DNA of 64,000 bases, from the NCBI RefSeq assembly GCF_036577625.1, contig NZ_JARBDC010000001.1, positions 248,001-312,000 of the forward strand. Direction: 5' to 3'. Origin of the DNA: Paenibacillus_AB sp036577625. GTDB lineage: Bacteria > Bacillota > Bacilli > Paenibacillales > NBRC-103111. Both the position numbers and the translations under genes were made by a program. The notes under the pieces were generated by a model that was not told where the DNA came from, did not search any database, and saw nothing but the letters and a program-made list of their open reading frames with translations. How positions within the stretch are numbered: the first letter of the stretch is position 1; each line of letters starts with the position of its first letter. Shown here piece after piece: positions 58,266 through 64,000 of the stretch.

Positions 58266-58847
58266 TCAGCGCGTATGGGCTTCCTTCAACCGCCTTATGG
58301 ATGCCATAATATGCTCGGTTGCTTGTTCGAGCGAATCGGAATTCGACTCCTCCCGGATGCGGGACAAATCGACCGGCTCCCCGTACACGATTTTCATTTT
58401 GCGAAACGGCTTGTACTCGCCGATGATCGCGACCGGGATGACGGTGGCGCCGGAACGGAGCGCGAGGCTTGCCGCCCCTTTCTTGCCCATGCCCCCGCCG
58501 CCGCGCGTGCCCTCCGGGAAAATGCCCAGCACGCCGCCTTCGCCGAGCAGCTGCAGCGCGTGACGGATCGACTCCTTGCTGACGCCCCCCCGTTTCACCG
58601 GAAACGCTCCGAGGCTTGCTATGAGCCGGCCGAACACCGGAATGTTGAACAATTCCGCTTTGGCCATGAAATGCACCTTCCGGTTCAGCGGCGTGCCGAC
58701 GAACGGCGGGTCCAGCGTGCTGATATGGTTCGAGCACAGAATGACCGCTCCGTCCTCCGGCACGTTATGCCGCCCGGACGCCTCGTATCGGTACAACGAT
58801 TTGAAAAACATGCGGCAAATGACTCTGCCGACCCGGTACAACGACAT
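58266..58847 (-). CDS. plsC: 1-acyl-sn-glycerol-3-phosphate acyltransferase
   Basis: 193-aa membrane-associated acyltransferase. The HX4D motif is NHISTLDPPFVG (about residue 38) and the PEGTRGGGGMGKKGAA loop binds the phosphate (about 116). FPVKRGGVSKESI is the third conserved block. It converts lysophosphatidic to phosphatidic acid. It starts 1 nt after the cmk stop. Confidence 0.95.
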   Translation of the reverse strand: MSLYRVGRVICRMFFKSLYRYEASGRHNVPEDGAVILCSNHISTLDPPFVGTPLNRKVHFMAKAELFNIPVFGRLIASLGAFPVKRGGVSKESIRHALQLLGEGGVLGIFPEGTRGGGGMGKKGAASLALRSGATVIPVAIIGEYKPFRKMKIVYGEPVDLSRIREESNSDSLEQATEHIMASIRRLKEAHTR

Positions 58848-58848
58848 A

Positions 58849-59532
58849 TTATCGAATCCCCTTGCCGGCCGCCGATTTCGCCAGCGACAATATTCGCTCC
58901 GCGACTTCGGATACGGACATTCCGCTCGTATCGAGCAAAATCGCGTCTTCCGCCTGCACGAGGGGCGAAGCGGCGCGCTGCTCGTCCATTCGGTCTCTCT
59001 CGGCGATCTCTTTCTCGACCTGCTCCAGCGTGACGTCTTCGTTTTTCGCCTTCATTTCCATATATCGGCGCTCGGCCCGCTCTTTCACGCTGGCGGTCAA
59101 AAATATTTTCAGCTCGGCGTCCGGCAGCACATGGGTCCCGATGTCGCGCCCGTCCATGACCACCCCTTTGGAGCGCGCCATTTCCTGCTGCTTGGCGACA
59201 AGCAGGCGGCGTATTTCCGGAATCGCCGCTACCGCGGACACATGCTGCGTAACCGCGACGGAGCGGATTACGTCGGTCACGTCATATCCGTCCAGCAGCA
59301 CCTGCTGGGCATGCTCGCCCGGATGGAGCTCGATGCGCAGCGCGGCCGCCATCCGCGCCAGCTCTTCGGGACGGTCGGGGGAAAGTCCCGTTTGAAGCGC
59401 TTTCCACGTAACCGCGCGGTACATCGCCCCGGTATCGACGTAAATGAATCCGAGCTGCTTCGCCACGAGCCGGGCTACGGTGCTTTTCCCGGCGGCTCCG
59501 GGACCGTCGATCGCGATATTGAATTTGTCCAA
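58849..59532 (-). CDS. cmk: cytidylate kinase
   Basis: 227-aa CMP kinase. The P-loop is IAIDGPGAAGKST (about residues 6-18); the NMP-binding region follows (VDTGAMYRAVTW) and MDGRDIGTHVLPDAELKIFL is conserved. The start is TTG at 59532, 10 nt after GGAGG; the open frame continues 24 codons without support. Order cmk-plsC-rpsA resembles B. subtilis cmk-(ypfC)-ypfD. Confidence 0.96.
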   Translation of the reverse strand: MDKFNIAIDGPGAAGKSTVARLVAKQLGFIYVDTGAMYRAVTWKALQTGLSPDRPEELARMAAALRIELHPGEHAQQVLLDGYDVTDVIRSVAVTQHVSAVAAIPEIRRLLVAKQQEMARSKGVVMDGRDIGTHVLPDAELKIFLTASVKERAERRYMEMKAKNEDVTLEQVEKEIAERDRMDEQRAASPLVQAEDAILLDTSGMSVSEVAERILSLAKSAAGKGIR

Positions 59533-59649
59533 CGGAAAGCGTCCTCCTTGCGACTTCGGGTCGTTTTCGTCGATGAATTGGAAAAAAGCAGGCCATGCCT
59601 GCATTATCGATGAAAATTATAACACACCGCGACCATCGTTGCAAAAAAA

Positions 59650-59958
59650 TTACGGCCCGCCGCCGGAGCCGGCTCGTTCGAACGGAACGCCTTCCAGCCG
59701 TTCGACCTTCACCATCCATGCTCGAACCGCAGGCACGGCCAGCAGCAGCTGGGCTGCGACGAGCAGCGCTAGACCGGTCCAGATCGCGCCGCGAAGCAGC
59801 CGTTCCGCCCGGTTCGAAAACAAGACGAACAGCTTCTCGTAATCGGATGCGGCGGAAGGCGTCCGCTCCGCTTCGTTCGATTCCGTATGGTTCGCATCGT
59901 CGGGCATCGCTTCATCGCCACCGCTTTCGTTTTTGCGTAGCAGTATGCCCACCTGCAT
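59650..59958 (-). CDS. small membrane protein (YpfB-like)
   Basis: 102-aa protein with an acidic N-terminal half (about residues 10-45) and one membrane helix (about 60-80, AIWTGLALLVAAQLLLAVPA), then a short basic region. It sits between the PilZ gene and cmk, the place of ypfB (DUF5359) in B. subtilis. Translation may begin at the ATG at 59907 instead. Function unknown. Confidence 0.65.
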   Translation of the reverse strand: MQVGILLRKNESGGDEAMPDDANHTESNEAERTPSAASDYEKLFVLFSNRAERLLRGAIWTGLALLVAAQLLLAVPAVRAWMVKVERLEGVPFERAGSGGGP

Positions 59959-59985
59959 CCGGGTTCATTCGCTCGCAAGCGACCG

Positions 59986-60639
59986 TCACCGTTTACGGAA
60001 TTCGAGCTGCCGCTCGAAGCAGAACCGGATGATGCGCTGCCGCTCGACGTCGGCGATATCGGTAAATTGAACCATCAGAATCAGCTTCCCGTTGTCGGTC
60101 GGCTTGATCCGGACGACTTCCCCTTTAAAATGGGCATGCTCGATCGTCCCGTTCCGAAACGGAAGCAGCAGCCAGCTCTCGATCGTTTCGCGCTCCTTGA
60201 CCGGGATCCGGCTTTCGCACAGCAGCGAAACGCCGCCGCCGCCCACATCGTTCGTCACGCCGATAAACCGGATTTGCTCGGTCACTTTGACCGCGATTTC
60301 CAGATCGGCCGGCACGCGCAAAAAGTTGCGGCGCTGCACTTTCGTAATATGATCCGGCTCCGGCGGCTTGATCAGCACGAGCCGAATCGCTTCCTCCTTG
60401 AAGCCGAGCACGAACGTGTTGAAATAATGCTTCACGCCGCCGTCCGTCATATAATAAGCGTTGATCTGATCGCCCGCGTACAATCGTTTCAGCTTCCCCG
60501 TACCGACGTGGAGCGGAACTTCCATGGATATGTAATTCGGGCCAATATCCGCGATACGCGACTTGTACTCTTGCCGAGCTTCCTCAGGATCGATGGAATT
60601 GACTTGGATGTATAAAAATTGATTCACGTTTGGAAGCAC
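59986..60639 (-). CDS. flagellar brake PilZ-domain protein (MotI/YpfA-like)
   Basis: 217-aa cyclic-di-GMP receptor-like protein. An N-terminal YcgR-type domain (about 1-100) precedes a PilZ domain with the RxxxR motif QRRNFLRVP (about 104-112). The second c-di-GMP motif reads NDVGGGGVSLL, where the usual D/N-x-S-x-x-G has Gly in place of Ser. In B. subtilis YpfA (MotI) is a c-di-GMP-dependent flagellar clutch. It follows ypeB as in B. subtilis. Binding to c-di-GMP is likely but the altered motif needs testing. Confidence 0.88.
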   Translation of the reverse strand: MLPNVNQFLYIQVNSIDPEEARQEYKSRIADIGPNYISMEVPLHVGTGKLKRLYAGDQINAYYMTDGGVKHYFNTFVLGFKEEAIRLVLIKPPEPDHITKVQRRNFLRVPADLEIAVKVTEQIRFIGVTNDVGGGGVSLLCESRIPVKERETIESWLLLPFRNGTIEHAHFKGEVVRIKPTDNGKLILMVQFTDIADVERQRIIRFCFERQLEFRKR

Positions 60640-60690
60640 GCGACGGACCTCCCGATCCTACTTATGGCCTAGGAATGATAAACTGGTCCC

Positions 60691-60721
60691 ATTATACCAT
60701 GCCTCGGACGCGAGAGAACAA
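60691..60721 (-). promoter_or_regulatory. possible promoter of the PilZ gene
   Basis: TATAAT (60696-60691) about 52 nt before the start; TTGTTC (60721-60716) at a long 19-nt spacing. Confidence 0.4.
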
Positions 60722-60771
60722 CTATTTTGCGGCGGCGGAACCGGCGCCGGAACCGAGGACGCCGAAACGGG

Positions 60772-60795
60772 AAAAAAGCCGCCCAACCGGGCGAC
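60772..60795 (-). terminator. intrinsic terminator of ypeB
   Basis: On the minus strand GTCGCCC and GGGCGGC form a 7-bp stem (one G-U), loop GGTT, followed by TTTTTT. Confidence 0.8.
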
Positions 60796-60816
60796 CTTTC
60801 CTCGTATCGCGCTTTT

Positions 60817-62169
60817 TCAGGAAGTGACTCCGGCGTCCGCCTGCCGAAGCTCCTCGATTTTTTCCTCGGCTCCCGTATCCCCGTTTATATAGATTCGGTA
60901 CGTCGATCCGTTGACGCGTCCCGTAAACTGATAGCAGAGCACTTCCTGGTCGATATCGTTCTTGATCAGAGCCAGCCGGTCGCTTGCGACCTGGAAGTTC
61001 GAGTGCAGCGATTTTCTCGCCTGCTCGACCGACATCGCCGGCGTCTTCGTCTCGCGTTTTTTATGCTCGAATATATAATCGGCCGCCTGCACGCCCATTA
61101 CTTCCCCGTTGTCGAGCGCCACTTTCGCCGTAACTTTTTCCGGGTAAATGACGACGTCGTTTTGCTGGCCCGCGAACGTCAGGCTGGCGACATTGTTGTA
61201 CGTGTCGTAGCTGACCGGCGTCATTCCCGGATATCCGTGGGCTTCCAGGTACGATGCGGCGGCGTCGCGCGCCTGCTCCGGACTGAGCTGCGCCGTTCCG
61301 ACGCTGCGCGGATTCATGAACCAGATCAGCTGGCCGCCCTTTTTCGTGAAATCCATCGTCACTTCGCCGCCGCTTTCGTTTCTGCCCGACAGGCTGAACG
61401 AGTTGTATTCGGTGCCCGCGCCGTTTTCCACGACCCGGACGTCCGCGAGCGGACGGCCGTTCATGACCTCCTCGGCTTTTTTCCGGATGTCGTCCTCGGT
61501 GACGTCGGGGCCGGACAGCGCCGAATACGTCCGTTTTTCGAACATCGCCGTCATGGACGGTCCCCAGTTCATTTCTTCGTACTCGCTCACTTTTTTGTCG
61601 ACCGTTTGGAAGCCGTCGATGATCGTATTGTCGAGCTTTTTTTCCTCGGAGGCGAGGGCGACCTCGACGTCCATCCAGCGCAGGCTGTTTGCGATAACTT
61701 TCGACTGGACGTCCCGCAAGTCGGTCGCAATCTGTTTCGAATGCTCGTAAAGCGCGGTGAGCGTCTTCATCTCGTCCTCGTTCAGCGGCTCCTTGTTCAA
61801 ATCGCGGACGGCCGCCCTGTAGGAAAAGTTGGCGATATTGCTCAGCAGCTCCTCCGTTTTGTTGAACGGCAGCAGCGTTAACGGCAGCTGGTTGATTTCG
61901 TTTTGCGCCTGGCTCGTAATGCGCCATACGTTGACGAGACCTTTACGCTGCGATGCGTACGAGTTCGAGTTCAGCGCCAGCGTGTTGCCGAGCTCGGTAT
62001 GCAGCTTGTCGACATGGTACGACAAATCGTGAAACGCCCGCTGGTATTGGTTTTCCGCCTTGATCAAAATCGAATTTTTTTCCTGGTTGACTTGATACCC
62101 CCACAGTACCGCTCCGACCAATAAAACGGTCATGACCGGAAACAGGACGGCGCTTAGCCGTTTGTACAT
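60817..62169 (-). CDS. ypeB: germination protein YpeB
   Basis: 450-aa protein. A single N-terminal helix (about residues 6-25) anchors it in the membrane. A long helical region and three PepSY-like domains at the C-terminus (TKKGGQLIWFMNPR, AKVALDNGEVMGVQAADY, YRIYINGDTGAEEKIEEL) are typical of YpeB. It protects and localises the cortex-lytic enzyme SleB. The ATG at 62169 has GGGAG 10 nt upstream. In B. subtilis sleB lies directly upstream; here no sleB is found, only a 51-aa gene and prsW. Confidence 0.93.
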   Translation of the reverse strand: MYKRLSAVLFPVMTVLLVGAVLWGYQVNQEKNSILIKAENQYQRAFHDLSYHVDKLHTELGNTLALNSNSYASQRKGLVNVWRITSQAQNEINQLPLTLLPFNKTEELLSNIANFSYRAAVRDLNKEPLNEDEMKTLTALYEHSKQIATDLRDVQSKVIANSLRWMDVEVALASEEKKLDNTIIDGFQTVDKKVSEYEEMNWGPSMTAMFEKRTYSALSGPDVTEDDIRKKAEEVMNGRPLADVRVVENGAGTEYNSFSLSGRNESGGEVTMDFTKKGGQLIWFMNPRSVGTAQLSPEQARDAAASYLEAHGYPGMTPVSYDTYNNVASLTFAGQQNDVVIYPEKVTAKVALDNGEVMGVQAADYIFEHKKRETKTPAMSVEQARKSLHSNFQVASDRLALIKNDIDQEVLCYQFTGRVNGSTYRIYINGDTGAEEKIEELRQADAGVTS

Positions 62170-62266
62170 GCTCCTTTCGCTCCCTTCCATTGCCACATTT
62201 GTGACTAGTTTTCGCCGCGGTCGAATCTTTATGCATCGGACGCCGCCCAAAATTTCGCATCCGCCG

Positions 62267-62302
62267 AACAAAAAAAGAAGCCTTGCCGCAGCAAGGCTTC
62301 CC
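62267..62302 (-). terminator. intrinsic terminator of the 51-aa gene
   Basis: On the minus strand GAAGCCTTGC and GCAAGGCTTC form a 10-bp stem with a short loop, followed by TTTTTTTG. Confidence 0.88.
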
Positions 62303-62312
62303 GCCGGTATCG

Positions 62313-62468
62313 CTATTCCATCGGTTCGATATCGAAGTCGGCTTGGTTGTTGCACAAACATTGCTTGAACCCGGTTTCGATGCGCCCTTTCTCCTGTTTG
62401 CCGCGCAGCACGAAACGTTCCCCGCAACGTTTGCAGCGGATCGACACTTTCACTCGCGTTCCTATCAT
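62313..62468 (-). CDS. 51-aa zinc-ribbon-like small protein
   Basis: Short gene with a strong ribosome binding site (GGAGGAATTTGAA before ATG 62468) and its own terminator. The protein begins MIGTRVKVSIRCKRCGERFV, has CxxC (RCKRCGERF), and a second Cys pair in QCLCNNQADFDIE, the arrangement of a small zinc ribbon. It sits between prsW and ypeB, where sleB would be expected. No named family is recognised. Confidence 0.75.
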   Translation of the reverse strand: MIGTRVKVSIRCKRCGERFVLRGKQEKGRIETGFKQCLCNNQADFDIEPME

Positions 62469-62524
62469 TTCAAATTCCTCCGGACCGGTGTTTTCGTTAT
62501 ATACCGGAAGTATAACCCGTTTCG

Positions 62525-63220
62525 TTATATTTCAACCTCTTCCTCGGGGCGTACGGAACGGAACGGCGACTTGGCGTTCGCGCGGTTGACGTTGCCGATG
62601 CCCCGGACCCACAAAAACACCATGAGCGGCACGATCAGCCACAGCCAGTACGTTTTCGTCTGCATCAAGATATAGTCGAACGTGCCGTGCCAAAAAATCG
62701 GGACGAGCAGCGAGGCGAGCAGCAGCTTCGTCTTGTGCCGCGGATTGCCGAATTTCGCCTTGCCCAAATAATAGCCCATCATGACCGCGAACAGCGCGTG
62801 GCCGGATACGGGCAAAAAAGCGCGGAACAGCAGCGCCGAGAACGAAAACGAATGAAGCAGCGCGTAAATGACGTTTTCCAGCGTGGCGAAGCCGAGCGAA
62901 ACGGATACCGCGTAAACGATCCCGTCGTACGGCTCGTCGAATACCGTATGCTTGTAGATCGCATAATAGACGATAAACCACTTGAAAAACTCCTCGACGG
63001 TCCCGGTTATGAAATAGGCGAACAGAAGCTGATTGTCGCCGAAACCGAGGACGAGCGTCCGCTGCAGCACCATCGTCGGGAATACGAGCAGCACGCCGTA
63101 CAAAAAGACGCGGGCGACCATATGGATCGGCTCGGAGTCATACCGATCTTTCAAGTAAAAGTAAGCAAGCAGCGCAAATCCCGGCGCCACGGCCGCCGTA
63201 ATGACCGACAGCCACTCCAT
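62525..63220 (-). CDS. prsW: PrsW-family intramembrane protease
   Basis: 231-aa polytopic protein with the PrsW signature GTVEEFFKW (about residue 74, two glutamates), the Glu/His segment TLENVIYALLH and SGHALFAVMMGYYLGKAKFG, and the late motif FWHGTFDYIL. In B. subtilis PrsW makes the first cut in RsiW and activates SigW. An ECF sigma/anti-sigma pair is present in this window about 53 kb away, but a link is only inferred. In B. subtilis prsW also lies next to sleB-ypeB. Confidence 0.92.
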   Translation of the reverse strand: MEWLSVITAAVAPGFALLAYFYLKDRYDSEPIHMVARVFLYGVLLVFPTMVLQRTLVLGFGDNQLLFAYFITGTVEEFFKWFIVYYAIYKHTVFDEPYDGIVYAVSVSLGFATLENVIYALLHSFSFSALLFRAFLPVSGHALFAVMMGYYLGKAKFGNPRHKTKLLLASLLVPIFWHGTFDYILMQTKTYWLWLIVPLMVFLWVRGIGNVNRANAKSPFRSVRPEEEVEI

Positions 63221-63256
63221 ACGTCGTCCCCCCTTAGTGCCCTTCCCGCAAACATA

Positions 63257-63296
63257 GGAAAAAGCATCCGCAAAAACGAACGTTTTCGAAGATGCT
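63257..63296 (-). terminator. intrinsic terminator of mecA
   Basis: On the minus strand AGCATC and GATGCT enclose a CGAAAACG/CGTTTTTG inner stem, followed by TTTTTCC. Confidence 0.75.
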
Positions 63297-63331
63297 GCGC
63301 GCTTTCGGACCTATGCCGACGGACCGGCCGT

Positions 63332-63934
63332 TTAGTTATGGAAATGGTCGCACAACGTGCGGATCGCGGATTCGCTTATGATTCGCTTGCCATACTCGTC
63401 CAACACTGCGGTTGTAACCGAGGTGGCGTCTCCGTATTCGGACAGTATGGCGATGAGCGCCTGGTACAGCGGCTCCTCCATCTCCTCCGGATCGATCTGC
63501 AAAATGTACTTGTTTTTATAGGAATAAAGGACGCCTTCGGAAACGCCGATGCGCGACGCGACGTGGGCGGCCTTCAACAAATATTCGAAGTCGTGGAACG
63601 CATAGGAGATGACGTCGCTTTGCTCGAGCGTCACTTCCATCTCGTAAACTTCTTCCGCTTCTTCCTCGTCGACCGGGTCGGCCGGGTTTTGCACTTTGCC
63701 GCGAGTCACGATGACGACCATCCCCTGGGCCGGCAGCGCAAAAACTTCCACCGCAAGCGGTCCCGACGCATCGAAGCCGAGTTCGGTGTATGCTTGCTCC
63801 ATCATTTCGCTGAACAGCTCGTGGACTTTCGGAATTTCGCGCCACATGTCCTCTTTCTGGATACCGCGCTCCGTCAGGTCGTCAAATGTCAGGAAAATCC
63901 TTATCTTATCTACACTAAGGCGTTCAATTCTCAT
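63332..63934 (-). CDS. mecA: ClpC adaptor protein MecA
   Basis: 200-aa adaptor. The N-terminal substrate-recognition domain (about 1-75: MRIERLSVDKIRIFLTFDDL) and the C-terminal ClpC-binding domain (about 110-200: YAFHDFEYLLKAAH, KYILQIDPE) flank an acidic linker (about 85-100, DPVDEEEAEEVYE). It delivers ComK and other substrates to ClpCP. The ATG at 63934 follows GGAGGG; the upstream 66 nt hold only a weak promoter-like sequence. Confidence 0.92.
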   Translation of the reverse strand: MRIERLSVDKIRIFLTFDDLTERGIQKEDMWREIPKVHELFSEMMEQAYTELGFDASGPLAVEVFALPAQGMVVIVTRGKVQNPADPVDEEEAEEVYEMEVTLEQSDVISYAFHDFEYLLKAAHVASRIGVSEGVLYSYKNKYILQIDPEEMEEPLYQALIAILSEYGDATSVTTAVLDEYGKRIISESAIRTLCDHFHN

Positions 63935-64000
63935 GACAGGACCTCCCTCCCACCTCTGATACAGAGTATGATACGATGCGATAAATGGTGAGTTGAATCT

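Overview
The window looks like a chromosomal core region of a GC-rich, spore-forming member of the Paenibacillaceae (Bacillota). The evidence is gene order that follows Bacillus subtilis almost gene for gene (aroC-aroB-aroH-trpEDCFBA ... hisC-tyrA ... ypiF-qcrABC-ypjA-ypjB; mtrB-hepS-menG-hepT-ndk-cheR; cmk-plsC-rpsA-yphA-YIEGIA-der-plsY-gpsA-ferredoxins-yphF-spoIVA-hbs), many sporulation genes, S-layer homology domains, and GGAGG-type ribosome binding sites with frequent TTG/GTG starts. Nearly everything is on the minus strand. Plus-strand genes are few: a YitT-family protein, an alpha-CTD-like protein, a ROK regulator and an AraC regulator.

Layout from low to high coordinates (transcription mostly runs the other way). 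0-5.5 kb: YitT family, ypjB, ypjA, the menaquinol:cytochrome c reductase qcrABC and ypiF. 5.7-9.7 kb: an IDEAL-domain protein, gamma carbonic anhydrase, an unknown 376-aa protein, a histidine phosphatase, and an ECF sigma factor with its zinc-binding anti-sigma factor. 9.9-10.0 kb: a probable small RNA gene with a consensus promoter and a CcpA (cre) box. 10.1-12.3 kb: tyrA and hisC. 12.4-21.3 kb: an accessory surface module inserted between hisC and trpA, made of a GntR/solute-binding fusion regulator, two paralogous beta-helix proteins and an SLH-domain protein. 21.6-22.0 kb: a small alpha-CTD-like protein. 22.0-31.1 kb: the trp and aro genes, with a long trp leader. 31.4-38.7 kb: a 53-aa HTH-like protein, cheR, ndk, and a menaquinone block that mixes hepS/menG/hepT with futalosine-pathway type mqnA, ubiX-like and ubiA-like genes. 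38.8-44.1 kb: mtrB (TRAP), tRNA-Pro, the galTKE operon and its divergent ROK regulator. 44.2-51.8 kb: hbs, spoIVA, an AraC regulator, yphF, two 2Fe-2S ferredoxins around a nucleotidyltransferase-like protein, a small DUF2768 protein, a secreted fibronectin-III protein and spoVIF. 51.9-64 kb: gpsA, plsY, der, the YIEGIA pair, yphA-like, rpsA, plsC, cmk, ypfB-like, a PilZ protein, ypeB, a 51-aa zinc-ribbon protein, prsW and mecA.

The regulatory layer is the most interesting part. The trp leader holds a sigma-A promoter, an array of eleven triplets in strict 5-nt register (nine of them NAG) that suits the 11-mer TRAP protein, and an intrinsic terminator whose 5' arm is complementary to GUAGAG elements inside the array. 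mtrB has six NAG triplets with exact 2-nt spacers across its own ribosome binding site, which suggests TRAP autoregulation. The probable small RNA at 9.9 kb has a perfect cre box inside its promoter. The secreted fibronectin-III gene has a perfect SOS (LexA) box at its transcription start. The two beta-helix genes share a conserved element just downstream of the -10 box. All of these were found by reading the sequence and none has been tested. Operon, promoter and terminator calls are inferences from spacing, consensus match and hairpins.
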